Shown: one piece after another, positions 44,117 to 56,779 of the stretch
Layout: each line of letters starts with the position of its first letter
How positions within the stretch are numbered: the stretch's first letter is position 1
From: Begonia masoniana
Taxonomy: Eukaryota > Streptophyta > Magnoliopsida > Cucurbitales > Begoniaceae
Assembly: GCA_022432975.1 (NCBI GenBank)
Contig: CM039512.1
Location: 41,895,501 to 41,959,500, forward strand
DNA: 64,000 bases
Direction: 5' to 3'
Program-made: the position numbers and the translations under genes
The notes under the pieces: generated by a model
What the model was told of the DNA's origin: nothing
The model's input: only the letters and a program-made list of their open reading frames with translations
The model's database searches: none

Positions 44117-46749
44117 TGTAATACCCGGTTGTACGGACTTAATTACTTTATTATTATTATATTATTGGATGGCATTTTGGTAGATATGTCAAATCAGGTC
44201 GGTTTCGCAAACGGAAAGCGTCATTACTATCCTAATGATCAATAGGAATATTAAGGAATTTACGGGATTTTTCGGGGCTTAAACGCTATATTCCGAATAA
44301 ATACGCTTCTCGAAATATAAACGACACTTAAGTAAAATAGTAAACGAGGTCCGAATTGCGAACGGACAGTTTTAATAAATCCCAAGTAACGAAAAGGAGT
44401 TATCGGCAAAACATGGAATTTTCGAGAATCCGAATTGTTGGACGATTAACGAACCGAAGAGCGAAATCAATATAAAAAGTGGATAGGGGCAAAATAGTAA
44501 ATTACAATTTCATTTTTATAAAACAACCTAAACTATTTTCTCTCCCTCACATTTCACTCTTTCTCCCTGGATTCCCACGACAGAGAGCAAGCTTCTCTCC
44601 CTGGCCGCCGACGGCGATCACCATCCGACCTCCGTCCGACCCCCGTTCGTCCCGATTTCTTCACGCTTTCTTCTCCTCTCGCTACCCTCGGTATGTAGCT
44701 TCAATCTCTGAGCGTTTGTTTTGAGTTTCGGTTCGATTTAGGGTTAGGGTTTCGATTAGGTTTTCCGTTAAAAATGCGATTTAGGCTTCGTAATTAATAG
44801 GTTAGCCTTGATTAAGTATATATTGAACGTATTTGACGTTATTGGACGAAGAGAAATCAAATTGGAAAAAAGTTATAAATTGGTAAAATTCCGGGTTTTT
44901 AGGAAAAACTCGTTATTTAATATTTCGGATTATCGAGCGTTAATTTACGTTAAAAACGCTTAGATTAGCTAAGTAAAGAATTTAGGAGAGATTCTCTAGT
45001 TAAGTTTTTAGAATTGGACGTTATTAATTCAAATCAATTTTAACGGTACATATCGTGTTTTTTCTCAGACACACGACTCCCGTGGACGAAGCTAGTGATT
45101 CAGTGCGCTCCAGGTAAGTTTTCGTGACTTACTTTGACCCAAAGGTCTGCACCATACTCCGTCGTCGTCTCGAGAATACTCGAGGAACTGTTTGTTTTAT
45201 GTTATTCCGGTTGGGTAGTTAGGTTAGTTGTTTATAGGTTCTGCTTTACTGTCATGAATGTATGCACGTTGGTTGTTTACTTTCCGCTGATATGAACTGT
45301 TCATGCATCACGGTTTTCGAAAGTCATGAAAATGAATTTCTGCACGTGTTTTTAAGAAAAGGAACGTATATCTGAAATGAAATCTGTAACGAAATCTGAA
45401 TGAATAAACGTAATCTGTATCTGTATCTGGTTACGCGAGATGGGGCTCAGGCATGGCTGTAGGGTTCGTGAGCATGTACCCCCCCCCCATCTAAGTGGAA
45501 AGTGGTAGTTCGACCGCGGAATGTATCCTTTCCATTTAGTGGGCTGAGATCTCGGTGACAATTCTGTCTGTCTGCGACGTAATGAATCTGTAATCTGTAA
45601 TTCTGTATCTGTAATCTGAATCTGAGCATGATTTCTGAATGGCATACGCACGCATGCATGCATCTGCATTTACGTAGCTTACTGAGATTTCAATATCTCA
45701 TATGTGTCTGTATGGTGTAGGTAATCTCTTAGGCGATATTGAGCCAGGTGAGGACGATGTTCCTCCTCCTGACGAGGGATGCAGTTGATGGATGATGGCT
45801 GTGGTAGTGCGTTGGGGCAGTCGAGGCGCGATATGACCCGTGGGGATGTATGTCTGGACTCTGGGTTTATTTTGGGATGTTTTGGCATGTTAATTGTATA
45901 GTATATCTAGGTTGTTTGGATCTGGATAGGATTAGATCACGTTTTGATAATTGTATATAAAATGTTTTGGTTTAAACTGTTTAATGAATGTGTTGTAATT
46001 GTTTCGATTGGTTTTAGGTTGATACGGTTATGCTTGATGTTTAGATCCATCTACGCAGTTGGACTTCGTAAAGTCCGGTGCTAAGTTGGTAGTGCTTAAG
46101 TTATAATGGTATTGTGAAAAAGAGGTGGGAATAAGAGGATTTTGACTCTCTGGAAAGTGATTTCCAGAGAGCTCATTTTCTGGTTTCTTCTAAAATGTGT
46201 GAAGTGTTTTGCTGAAAACTGATATGTGTTGAAGTGTTTAATTGTTTGGTCTCTGGAAATGGCGAGGAAGATCGCTGCACGCAGTGTGCGGCGATCAGTC
46301 ACTGCAGCAATGCAGCGATTGGTCGCTGCTTGCTGCAGCTGCGGCGCCTGATCGCTGCAGCAATGCAGCGATCAGTCGCTGCTTGCTGCAGCAACTGCGG
46401 CGCCTGATCGCTGCAGCAATGCAGCGATCAGTCGCTGCTTGTTGCAGCAGGTGCGGCGACTGGTAGCTGCAACAAAGCAGCGCCTGGTCGCTGCTATTTT
46501 GAGGGCAGAATTCCGATTCTGCCCTCCCATGTTTTTAATATGTTTTAAAGTTTTAATTAAATGTTTTTAAGTTTTATTTAAATAGTTTTAGTTTATGTTT
46601 TAAATGATTTACCAAATGAACTTCGATTTCGATTCCGGTTTCGGTTTCGATTTCAATTCTGGTTAGCGTCAAGTTTTAAAGTTTATTAAATGTAGAGATA
46701 AAAAAAAAAATAATACGATAAATACGGGTACGGAATTAGGGGTGTTACA
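44117..46749 (+). repeat. Element H 3' LTR
   Basis: This is 2,633 bp. It is identical to the 5' LTR by eye except one substitution and changed lengths of A, C and T runs. The hairpin block lies at 46143-46526. Confidence 0.96.
45114..45720 (+). other. Predicted leader intron of element H 3' LTR
   Basis: The donor is at 45114, box 1 at 45147-45157 and box 2 at 45710-45720, identical to the 5' copy. Confidence 0.55.
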
Positions 46750-46754
46750 GGTCC

Positions 46755-47423
46755 AATAAACCGTGGAGTGAGTTTTCCTTTCTTGCCAAATCTTAGGACT
46801 CCTTTAAATGGTGAAATTTTTAAGAACACTTCATCTCCGACTGCAAACACAAGATCCCTTCTCCTTCGATCAGCATAACTCTACTGTCGGCTTCGCGCAG
46901 CCATCATCCTTTTCCTGATAACAGAAATCTTATCCGACATCTGCTGTAGAATATCGGGTCCAAGAAGTTTTGCTTCACCAACCTCATCCCAATACAGAGG
47001 TGATCTACATTTCCTACCATACAATGCCTCATAAGGTGCCATACCTATGGTGGACTAGTAACTATTGTTGTAAGAAAACTCAACCAAGGGTAGATGTCTG
47101 CTCCAAGTCGTCTGAAAGTCCAACACACATGCTCTCAACATATCTTCAAGTATCTGAATAGTCCTCTCTGATTGGCCATCTGTCTGTGGGTGAAAAGCAG
47201 TGCTGAAGGATAACTTTGTACCTAATGTACCCTGCAAGCTTTGCCAAAACCTAGAGGTGAATCTAGGATCACGATCAGAGACAATAGATGCAGGAATCCC
47301 ATGCAACCTAATAACTTCTTGTACATAAAGATCAGCAAGCTGGTCCATCGAGTAGGTTGTCCTTACTGGTAAGAAATGGGCCGATTTCGTCAGTCTATCA
47401 ATCACAACCCAAATACTATCATG
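46755..47423 (-). pseudogene. Element G integrase core, continuing after a stop
   Basis: This is in frame with the upstream polyprotein, from which it is separated by TGA at 47426-47424. It carries [12 protein letters not shown], the catalytic D in [10 protein letters not shown] and the E in the GQSER stretch. Further stops are TAG at 47057-47055 (after EFSYNNSY) and TAG at 46883-46881. It then reads GDEVFLKISPFKG up to the insertion point of element H. Function is lost. Confidence 0.9.
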
Positions 47424-50400
47424 TCATTTAGTTGTCTTAGGTAATCCTACAACGAAATCCATAGCTATGTGTTCCCACTTCCACTCGGGGATAGGCAGAG
47501 GTTGAAGGGTACCTCCTGGACGTTGGTGCTCGGCTTTAACCTGTTGGCAAACCAAACATGACTCTACATACTTAGCAATATCTCTCTTTAAGTTTGGCCA
47601 CCAATAGAGTAACTTCAGGTCTCGGTACATCTTGGTGCTTCCAGGATGCACAGAAAAGGGAGACGAATGCGCCTCAGCCAAGATTAGCTTACGTAATCCT
47701 TCGTCATTAGGGACATACCATCTATTTCTAAACTTCAGAATCCCATCCTTGGAAAGACTAAACTCAGAGGTGGTGTCCTTCACCTTGTTCATCATACTGT
47801 TATTCTCCTCAGAGTCCCTATGTTGTGCTTCTTTGATCCTTTCAAAAACCGTCGGTTGAATGGTCAAATCGGCAAGTAAGGTTGATAACTCTGGAACTAT
47901 CTCCAACTCAAACCTCTGAATTTCTGTCCTCAAAGGTATAGACATAGTTGATACGGCGGGTTGCATTGTTGTTGACATCCTGCTCAATGCGTCAGCTACA
48001 GAGTTAGCCTTACCCGGGTGATACTTGATCTCAAAGTCGTAATCCTTAACAAATTCCAACCAACGCCTCTGCCTCATATTCAATTCCTTTTGTGTAAAGA
48101 GATACTTCAGACTTTTATGGTCAGAAAACACCTCACACTGCTGTCCATATAAGTAGTGCCTCCATATCTTTAAAGCAAAAACGACAGCGGCTAATTCTAA
48201 ATCATGGGTGGGGTAGTTCTGTTCGTAACTCTTTAGCTGCCTAGAGGCATACGCTACAACTTTACCTTCTTGCATCAAAACGCAGCCCAACCCAACTTTA
48301 GATGCATCACAGTATACGCTAAACTTTCCTTCATCGGTTGGGAGAGTCAAAACCGGGGCTGTTGTTAACTTCACCTTCAATGTCTGGAAGCTATTCTCAC
48401 AAGCTTCGGTCCAAGAATATTTATTGTCCTTCTTTGTCAAATTTGTCAGGGGCTTAGCTATCATAGAAAATCCTTTGATGAACTTTCTGTAATAGCCTGC
48501 CAATCCAAGGAAACTGCGGACTTCACTGGCATTCCTTGGTTGTGGCCAATCCTCTACTGCCTGAATTTTGATCGGGTCCACAGATATTCCATTAGCAGAA
48601 ACTATATGGCCAAGAAAATTAACCTTGTCCAACAAAAATTCACACTTGGACAATTTGGCATAAAGCTGGTGCTCCTTCAATGTTGTCAAAACTATTTTTA
48701 AATGCTCTGCATGGTCAGCTTCTGTTCGTGAGTATATCAGGATATCATCTATGAACACAATTACAAATTTGTCCAAATACTCCCGAAACACACGATTCAT
48801 TAAGTCCATGAAGGCTGCAGGTGCATTGGTCAATCCAAATGACATGACCAAGAATTCATAGTGTCCATAACGGGTTCTGAAGGCTGTCTTTGGTATATCT
48901 CCTTCCTTAACCTTCAGTTGGTAATAACCCGAACGTAAATCTATTTTTGAAAACACCTTAGCTCCTTGCAATTGGTCAAACAAATCATCAATCCGAGGTA
49001 AGGGGTACTTATTCTTAATTGTCAACTTATTTAGTTCCCTGTAGTCTATGCACATTCTAAGGGAACCATCCTTTTTCTTAACAAACAAGACAGGTGCACC
49101 CCAAGGGGAACTGCTAGGGCGTATAAACCCTTTGTCTACTAATTCCTGTAGTTGGACTTTTAACTCCTTTAGTTCAACAGGCGCCATACGGTAAGGGTTC
49201 TTAGATACCGGTAATGCCTCGGGATATGTATCAATTACAAACTCTACTTCTCTATTAGGTGGTAATCCTGGCAAGTCATCCAGAAATGCCTCAGGGAACT
49301 CTCTGACTATGGGGATATCTTGTAACTCTATCTTATTCTTCACCCGAACATCCATTATGCTAGCTAAGTAACTCTCACAACCATTTTTCAGTAACCGGTA
49401 AATTTCTAGTGAGGATATAATCGGTATTTTGCTTATCTTAGGAATAGCTTGGAAGGAATAATGATCACCATTTGGGGGTCGAAAATCAACCATTCCAGAT
49501 CTACAACTTATTGTGGCATAATGGCTAAATAACCAATTCATTCCTAATATCACCTCATACCCTTTCATGTCAATTACAATCAGTTCTACATACAGTTTCT
49601 TACTTCCTAAGGACACAACATCACCTTTAACAATCAGTTCGGAATGTAGTGATTTCCCCGATGGTAACATAACACTAAATGACCTTTCAGCTGGTAAAGA
49701 TCCAATGTTATGATTGCATACAAACAAGGTTGATACAAACGAGTGTGTGGCTCCTGTATCTATAAGCGTGTAAGCAGCAAAACCACATATCATAATGGTA
49801 CCTGTTATGACCGTAAGCGGCACTGTATCCTCATCTTCCAGCATAGCATAAACTCTGGGTACTACTCTTGCACGGTTCGGGTCTGGCGGCATGGGGCAGT
49901 CTCTGACTAGGTGTCCAGCCTTATCACACCTGAAACAGCGGCCGGAAAGCAACTTGCACTCACCAAGATGGTTCTTCTGACAAGTGGGGCATAGAGGTGC
50001 CAGAGGTCTCTTTCCTTTTCCCTGGTCATCATTCTGGTTGAGGGGTCGCTTTATTCCTTGTTGTTGTTGCTGTGGTCCCCTGTTCTGTTGTAGCTGCCAA
50101 CCTTTGCTCTGACGTGGTGGCGGCTGAGTGTCCTTCGTGAGTTTCCTTGGCTTCTCACGCTGTGCATATGCTGTCATTTCTGCCTCTTCCAACTCTAAGG
50201 CCTTAGCCGTCACTTCACCATAAGGTACATTGTGTATCCCAGCAGTCTTCACTTTCATGTACAGACTTGGCTTCAGTCCTTGAACAAATTGGTAAATCTT
50301 GTCCTCCTCATCCTCAATCATACGGGGAGCAAACCGTGATAAAGCATCAAACTTGCATATGTAATCCGTCACAGAGCCAGTTTGTCGTAGATTCATGAAC

Positions 50401-50843
50401 TCCTTCTTCTTGTTGGCCCGAACAGTCCTATTGAAGTACTTGTCAAAGAAGGCAGTCTTGAACATCTCCCAGGTCATAGCTTCGGCATTAGCGGTGTTCT
50501 GGATCGAATCCCACCAATGCCTCGCACTTAACTCCAAATGAAAGACAGCATAGGTGACCTTATCCCCTTCATCAACCTTTGCATACTTAAACATGTCTTC
50601 TATCTTTCGAATCCACTCCTCAGCATGAATAGGATCTGAAACATATCCATTAAACACCGAGGGTCGAAGCCGGTGAAAACGCTCACCCCCATGATCATGA
50701 GTTGCATTAGTACTAGAGTTGCCTTGTTCCTCTCTAGCAGTCATCAGTCGTTCTATCTGGTGACATTGGCGCATGACCAACTCAGTCAACTGAGCGACAG
50801 CATTGCTATCCTCATTGGTCTCTCTCTGTTGACCTCTAACCAT
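47424..50843 (-). CDS. gag-pol: Element G Gag-Pol, truncated by a stop in integrase
   Basis: This is a single open frame of 1,139 residues from ATG 50843 ([10 protein letters not shown]); an upstream in-frame ATG at 50906 is less likely because related Gags begin MVRG. Residues 60-225 are the gag core. A CCHC knuckle lies at 303-316 ([14 protein letters not shown]), a protease DTGA at 362-365, RT at about 545-720 with FIDD at 697-700, and RNase H at about 841-955 with acidic residues D846, E883, D908 and D951. The integrase zinc motif uses H1059, H1066, C1096 and C1099. The frame ends shortly after the first catalytic D (D1129). All enzymes up to RNase H look intact. It lacks the integrase core, so self-sufficient movement is not expected. 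Confidence 0.93.
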   Translation of the reverse strand: MVRGQQRETNEDSNAVAQLTELVMRQCHQIERLMTAREEQGNSSTNATHDHGGERFHRLRPSVFNGYVSDPIHAEEWIRKIEDMFKYAKVDEGDKVTYAVFHLELSARHWWDSIQNTANAEAMTWEMFKTAFFDKYFNRTVRANKKKEFMNLRQTGSVTDYICKFDALSRFAPRMIEDEEDKIYQFVQGLKPSLYMKVKTAGIHNVPYGEVTAKALELEEAEMTAYAQREKPRKLTKDTQPPPRQSKGWQLQQNRGPQQQQQGIKRPLNQNDDQGKGKRPLAPLCPTCQKNHLGECKLLSGRCFRCDKAGHLVRDCPMPPDPNRARVVPRVYAMLEDEDTVPLTVITGTIMICGFAAYTLIDTGATHSFVSTLFVCNHNIGSLPAERSFSVMLPSGKSLHSELIVKGDVVSLGSKKLYVELIVIDMKGYEVILGMNWLFSHYATISCRSGMVDFRPPNGDHYSFQAIPKISKIPIISSLEIYRLLKNGCESYLASIMDVRVKNKIELQDIPIVREFPEAFLDDLPGLPPNREVEFVIDTYPEALPVSKNPYRMAPVELKELKVQLQELVDKGFIRPSSSPWGAPVLFVKKKDGSLRMCIDYRELNKLTIKNKYPLPRIDDLFDQLQGAKVFSKIDLRSGYYQLKVKEGDIPKTAFRTRYGHYEFLVMSFGLTNAPAAFMDLMNRVFREYLDKFVIVFIDDILIYSRTEADHAEHLKIVLTTLKEHQLYAKLSKCEFLLDKVNFLGHIVSANGISVDPIKIQAVEDWPQPRNASEVRSFLGLAGYYRKFIKGFSMIAKPLTNLTKKDNKYSWTEACENSFQTLKVKLTTAPVLTLPTDEGKFSVYCDASKVGLGCVLMQEGKVVAYASRQLKSYEQNYPTHDLELAAVVFALKIWRHYLYGQQCEVFSDHKSLKYLFTQKELNMRQRRWLEFVKDYDFEIKYHPGKANSVADALSRMSTTMQPAVSTMSIPLRTEIQRFELEIVPELSTLLADLTIQPTVFERIKEAQHRDSEENNSMMNKVKDTTSEFSLSKDGILKFRNRWYVPNDEGLRKLILAEAHSSPFSVHPGSTKMYRDLKLLYWWPNLKRDIAKYVESCLVCQQVKAEHQRPGGTLQPLPIPEWKWEHIAMDFVVGLPKTTK

Positions 50844-50990
50844 TTTGGGATTCCTAGACAAATCATTACAGATATATCTTAACTTAATGACATATACTGA
50901 AATCATAAATACTTACAGTTGTTGGAGTGTGCTCATATGACAGTCAGTGCTGGAAGGCAGTCTGCAGAATCGGTTTTAGAACCCGATTTT

Positions 50991-51002
50991 TCTCTGATAC
51001 CA
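50991..51002 (-). other. Primer binding site, element G
   Basis: The sense strand reads TGGTATCAGAGA, four bases from the LTR; the last base differs from the usual C. Confidence 0.88.
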
Positions 51003-52186
51003 TAATTGTAACGACCCCGACGGGATCGCCACATAAACATGACATTCATAATCATTTACTTCTTAATTTCCACACCCTATTCAATATAGGTAGGTACTTC
51101 TTTTATTTTTAAAAAAAAAAAAAACTTAAACTTTACTTCTTCATGTTTCTAAAGCTCACTCATCGTCAAGTCAGTCGATTAAGTTCAATTGTCAGCTCCA
51201 AAACATAATCGGATAGGGAGAAATGTCCTCAAATCATTTGACGTGATTCTACTCGGGTTTGCATGGATTTGCATGCATCGGCTGGCAGGGTGTGCCCACC
51301 CGATTTGTCACGTGTACTCCGTGTGACTCACTTATCATAGCCTAATAGAAGACGTCTTCCGGTGGCCCGTGGGTTTCACATGCTCAATTTAAAAACATTG
51401 CCCAGTAGGGGACATCCACCAGTGAACACGAGTCAAACACGTGACTCTTTAAAATCTAACTAGTTAAGAAATATCATCCGGTGAGCACGTGCATCGCACA
51501 TGACTTATTAAATCACATTCGGCCACTAAACGACAAACATCGTCTACATCATCCGGTGAATAACTACACTTCCTCCACCGGTCACTAGACGACAAAATAA
51601 CATTTTTCCTCTTCCGGCGAAGAGATACTCTACATCATCCGGTCACTAGACGACAAAAAAAACACTCACATCATCCGGTGAATAAAATACACTTCATCCA
51701 CCGGGCGCTAGACGACAAAATAACACTCACATCGCCCGGTATTGTAAATACCCGCATCATCTGGTGACTATACGACAAACGACTTAACTCTTATCATCCG
51801 GCAAGCAAAACACTCGACATTACCGGATGACTAAAACACTCGACATCATCCGATAGACTTAATCTTCACAGACTTCAAATTTCAATGACTTAACATTCAT
51901 ACGTATAGAAAACTAGAGACTCGTTCAGAATAAACGTAGCGGAAGACTTAAGCAAGACAGATCGTTCGAAAATTCCTTAAAATTAATTCCAGACTCAGAA
52001 GTTGACTCAGACAATACTAACACTATCCTACATAATTCCAGTTCTTGTATTCTTACTTACATAAGGAAGCAATAACCAGGGGTCATAATCGCCTCTCCAG
52101 TCCCGCACAGTCACACTGAGCATCCTCCAGCAACCAGCTTTAAATATCCTCTTTGAAATTAGTATCTTCACCTGTAGTCTCTTCGC

Positions 52187-54616
52187 CTACAACATAAGGT
52201 TTAACTATAAGCCTAATGCTTAGTAAGGAATGCATGGTGACAGACATACATGGATGTACAAATTAAAGAAACATAAGTTCGTAAATCTTTCTTCATTTAT
52301 GCTCATTTTCATCATTTACATAGCATGTATTAAGGGAGGGAACGAGGGAGAAAGACAGGGCACATGATCATTGCCAACCGGGCAATCATAGTAACGACTA
52401 GCTCGGCCTCCACCAGTGGGAGAATTCGCGAGCTCATCTCGGCCTCCACCAGTGGGAGAATTCACGAGCCATACTTATCATCATCTCGGCCTCCACCAGT
52501 GGGAGAATTCACGAGCCATACTTATCATCATCTCGGCCTCCACCAGTGGGAGAATTCGCGAGCCATACTTATCATCATCTCGGCCTCCACCAGTGGGAGA
52601 ATTCACGAGCCATACTTATCATTATATCGGCCTCCACCAGTGGGAGAATTCACGAGCCATACTTATCATCATCTCGGCCTCCACCAGTGGGAGAATTCAC
52701 GAGCCATACTTATCATCATCTCGGCCTCCACCAGTGGGAGAATTCACGAGCCATACTTATCATCATCTCGGCCTCCACCAGTGGAGAATTCACGAGCCAT
52801 ACTTATCATCATCTCGGCCTCCACCAGTGGGAGAATTCACGAGCCATACTTATCATCATCTCGGCCTCCACCAGTGGGAGAATTCACGAGCCATACTTAT
52901 CATCATCTCGGCCTCCACCAGTGGGAGAATTCACGAGCCATACTTATCATCATCTCGGCCTCCACCAGTGGGAGAATTCACGAGCCATACTTATCATCAT
53001 CTCGGCCTCCACCAGTGGGAGAATTCACGAGCCATACTTATCATCATCTCGGCCTCCACCAGTGGGAGAATTCACGAGCCATACTTATCATCATCTCGGC
53101 CTCCACCAGTGGGAGAATTCACGAGCCATACTTATCATCATCTCGGCCTCCACCAGTGGGAGAATTCACGAGCCATACTTATCATCATCTCGGCCTCCAC
53201 CAGTGGGAGAATTCGCGAGCCATACTTATCATCATCTCGGCCTCCACCAGTGGGAGAATTCACGAGCCATACTTATCATCATCTCGGCCTCCACCAGTGG
53301 GAGAATTCACGAGCCATACTTATCATCATCTCGGCCTCCACCAGTGGAGAATTCACGAGCCATACTTATCATCATCTCGGCCTCCACCAGTGGGAGAATT
53401 CACGAGCCATACTTATCATCATCTCGGCCTCCACCAGTGGGAGAATTCACGAGCCATACTTATCATCATCTCGGCCTCCACCAGTGGGAGAATTCACGAG
53501 CCATACTTATCATCATCTCGGCCTCCACCAGTGGGAGAATTCACGAGCCATACTTATCATCATCTCGGCCTCCACCAGTGGAGAATTCACGAGCCATACT
53601 TATCATCATCTCGGCCTCCACCAGTGGGAGAATTCACGAGCCATACTTATCATCATCTCGGCCTCCACCAGTGGGAGAATTCACGAGCCATACTTATCAT
53701 CATCTCGGCCTCCACCAGTGGAGAATTCACGAGCCATACTTATCATCATCTCGGCCTCCACCAGTGGGAGAATTCACGAGCCATACTTATCATCATCTCG
53801 GCCTCCACCAGTGGGAGAATTCACGAGCCATACTTATCATCATCTCGGCCTCCACCAGTGGGAGAATTCGCGAGCCATACTTATCATCATCTCGGCCTCC
53901 ACCAGTGGGAGAATTCGCGAGCCATACTTATCATCATCTCGGCCTCCACCAGTGGGAGAATTCACGAGCCATACTTATCATCATCTCGGCCTCCACCAGT
54001 GGGAGAATTCACGAGCCATACTTATCATCATCTCGGCCTCCACCAGTGGGAGAATTCACGAGCCATACTTATCATCATCTCGGCCTCCACCAGTGGGAGA
54101 ATTCACGAGCCATACTTATCATCATCTCGGCCTCCACCAGTGGGAGAATTCACGAGCCATACTTATCATCATCTCGGCCTCCACCAGTGGGAGAATTCGC
54201 GAGCCATACTTATCATCATCTCGGCCTCCACCAGTGGGAGAATTCACGAGCCATACTTATCATCATCTCGGCCTCCACCAGTGGGAGAATTCACGAGCCA
54301 TACTTATCATCATCTCGGCCTCCACCAGTGGGAGAATTCACGAGCCATACTTATCATCATCTCGGCCTCCACCAGTGGGAGAATTCACGAGCCATACTTA
54401 TCATCATCTCGGCCTCCACCAGTGGGAGAATTCACAGAGGAATATCATACTGTAAGAACGAGTAGAACATCATGTAACTTAACATCTTTCTGCTCAAATA
54501 CTTCATATCATGGCAAACTACTAGTCAAAATCATCAGTTAAACATTTCAATAATTTTTCCTAGTATCCTTATGGTGTAGGGCCCTAGTGGCCAGAAATCC
54601 TAATACATCCACTTAT
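52187..54616 (-). other. Leader intron of element G 5' LTR, donor changed
   Basis: Boxes are as in the 3' LTR (54580-54567 and 52199-52186). The sense donor reads ATAAGT at 54616 where the 3' LTR has GTAAGT. If this is an intron, the transcribed 5' LTR copy has lost its donor G. Confidence 0.5.
52404..54437 (-). repeat. 47-bp tandem array, about 43 units, element G 5' LTR
   Basis: This is the same unit as 34493-36642 but with CATCATC in nearly every unit, one CATTATA unit near 52620, several TTCGCGAG units and four units lacking one G (CAGTGGAGAA). Confidence 0.96.
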
Positions 54617-55335
54617 CTGGTCTTCTTAGCAATCTGAACCTCTTCTCTTCAACTTCTTTACCTAAAACATGTGCATTGCAGTAGTTAAATCAAAATCCTA
54701 AAACTCTACTCATAAATCATCCTGGGATCTACTAATTAAAGTCATTCCTGAGTTTCCTTAGTCTAATACTCAGTGTACCTGAGTTCCTTCTAATACTCAG
54801 TGTAGTCTGAAATCCCAAAAACAAGACCGACAGATTCGACTATTGATTAATCTAAAATGTCCAGAATCGATTCGGGAAATAACACTACAACTCTCCGATT
54901 TTAGATATCCTTATTATTAGTCGGCCATTGGAAAAGTCCAAAACTACAATGCCAAGCAGAAGACAGGGCTAATCAACTAACAGATAACTACATTGACAAA
55001 CTCAAACCTCGGGCGTTGAGTATCCAGGAAATGGCGGGGAAGACCGGTCGTCGAAGGGAGATTGCTGGCAGGCGGGGTGCGAGCTCTGGGAAGGAGAAAT
55101 CGCTGAGAGTAGAAGATGTCGGCTACAGTGGCTTGAGTGAAATTTAAAACTTTTCCTTTTTCTTTATATACTGATCTCAACTTCCAATATTACAATATTG
55201 CCACTCAACCTAGTTTAAAACCCACATGTAATTAATTAAACTTGTCATAAAATTCTAAACCGCGAAGATTAAATATTCATGACCGTTAATACAGTTAGGA
55301 AAATTACCTAGTCGTATCTTGGGTGTTACAGAACT

Positions 55336-55524
55336 CCTAAGTCTGTTACTTTTCTTCTCTACTTAATCACGGCATCTAGGTTTATAAATTATTTCAATCC
55401 TTAGGTTTTTGACTCTTCCTAGATTAAAAATCCCAAAAACTCAGTATGCCTACTCCTTATTCCCAATCCTTAAGAATTGACACAACTATGTCTCTAACCT
55501 AAGTATCACATTACAAGTATCACA
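55336..55524 (-). other. Element F interior downstream of gag
   Basis: A short non-coding stretch between the end of gag and the insertion point of G; no protease follows. Confidence 0.7.
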
Positions 55525-56624
55525 TTACAATTTAGCCCACATATACTTACCTTTTGGCTCGATCATGGCGAAGATCCTAGGTGTCGCTTTGGTTGAACCC
55601 TTCTTTACTGCAGGGCAGTCCTTGGCTATATGTCCAGGTTTGTTACAATTGAAGCACCGAGTAACCTTTGGCTTTGGACAATCCCTGTAAAGGTGGCCAG
55701 ATTCGAAGCAGTTGAAACATTTACCCTCATATTGACCACACTCTCCAGGATGGGCTTTCAAACATTTAGGACATGCAAGTATTTTCCTCGTGTCGGTTAT
55801 GGCTTCTTTCCTCCCCTTTGGTCATTCAAATTTTCACCCGGTCTCTTATTTCCTGAAGATTGTGAAGAAGATCCATCACCGCTCATCTGAGTTGTAATCT
55901 CCTTGAACATTCTTTTCGGGGTCTCAGAAGATCTAGTTAATTTCTCAGCAGCTTCCTCAATCTCTAACGCCTTCGCCATCACTTCAGTAAATGATATCCT
56001 TGAAATCCCGGAAGTCTTTACCAACATATAAATTTCAGGCTTCAGGCCCTACACGAACTGAAAGATCTTATCTTCTTCCCGACTGACCATGAGGCTGGCA
56101 AACCTAGACAACAATTCAAATTGCTGAATATAATCTCCCACTAATCTCGTTTGCTTAAGTGCCATAAATTCTATTCTCTTTGCAGCCTGGGCCGTCTGGT
56201 TGTAATATTTGTCGAAAAATAAGTCTTTAAAGTCTTTCCAAGTTAAGCCCTGAGGACCGATGGTACCCTCTACCGACTCCCACCAACTTTGAGCATTATT
56301 GGCCAGATGAAAAGTAGCACACTTCACTTTGTTTACTTCTTCAACCTCAGCAACTTTAAACATATTCTCTATGGTATGAATCCACCTGTCTGCAGCTGTG
56401 GGATCTGTCAATCGGCCTTCGAACGCCGGAGGATTCAACCCCCGAAATCTATTCCCACTAGCACTTGCTCCAACATTTCCAAGTCCTCCGTGACCAATCA
56501 AAAATCCAAACAGTTCAGCTTGTCTGGTGACTAAGTCTGCAAGTTGCTTAACAGATTCCTCGAGTGGGTTTCTGGGCGGTTTAGGTTCGTTCCTAGGTCT
56601 CCAGAGTCGTCTAGGGTTCTGCAT
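55525..56624 (-). pseudogene. Element F gag (broken)
   Basis: From ATG 56624 (MQNPRRLWRPRNEPK) it reads a gypsy gag core (DRWIHTIENMF, SWWESVEG, FFDKYYNQTAQAAKR, LLSRFASLMVSREEDKIFQF). A TAG lies at 56051-56049 and a frame change near 55797. The last part has three zinc-binding units: [26 protein letters not shown] and [14 protein letters not shown]. Two CCHC knuckles distinguish it from the single knuckle of B, G and H, so it is a separate subfamily. No pol follows. Confidence 0.88.
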
Positions 56625-56764
56625 CTTAATTTAATCCTGCGAACAAAATTTAAAATAACTTAGATATAAAACTAACTAGAGCACAGAATTACTTATAATC
56701 AGTGAAGCACGTTGCAAGACGGCCGGCATTGTCGGGTAATTCTTTGAACGACTCGACCTCTAAA

Positions 56765-56776
56765 GCTCTGATACCA
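56765..56776 (-). other. Primer binding site, element F
   Basis: The sense strand reads TGGTATCAGAGC, three bases from the LTR boundary at 56780. Confidence 0.9.
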
Positions 56777-56779
56777 ACT

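Larger units (their letters stand above)
38034..46749 (+). mobile_element. Element H: young non-autonomous Tekay-like element
   Basis: LTRs lie at 38034-40662 and 44117-46749, with TSD GGTCC at 38029-38033 and 46750-46754, a primer site and a polypurine tract. The interior has a deleted gag, a non-coding block inverted relative to element B, and an integrase-chromodomain part; protease, RT and RNase H are missing. I see only one substitution between the LTRs (G/A near 40213 and 46300) plus homopolymer length differences, so this is the youngest insertion here. It lies in the pol of element G. Confidence 0.95.
33097..55330 (-). mobile_element. Element G: Tekay/Del-type chromovirus, near-complete
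   Basis: This minus-strand element has LTRs at 51007-55330 (5') and 33097-37660 (3'), primer site 51002-50991, gag-pol and a polypurine tract next to the 3' LTR. Its TSD GAACT is at 33092-33096 and 55331-55335. Element H sits in the integrase C-terminus. It has the full gag, protease, RT, RNase H, integrase, chromodomain order and is the only plausible recent autonomous element here. Three stop codons and one frameshift inactivate this copy. The LTRs differ in length mainly through their 47-bp arrays. Confidence 0.95.
51007..55330 (-). repeat. Element G 5' LTR
   Basis: This is 4,324 bp, the same as 33097-37660 except for scattered substitutions and a different array. It holds the degenerate CATCATCCGG repeats (about 51390-51860). 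Confidence 0.95.

Noticed and set aside
52364..54541. Open frames of 640-725 residues
   Set aside because: The same 47-bp array effect in the other LTR of element G.
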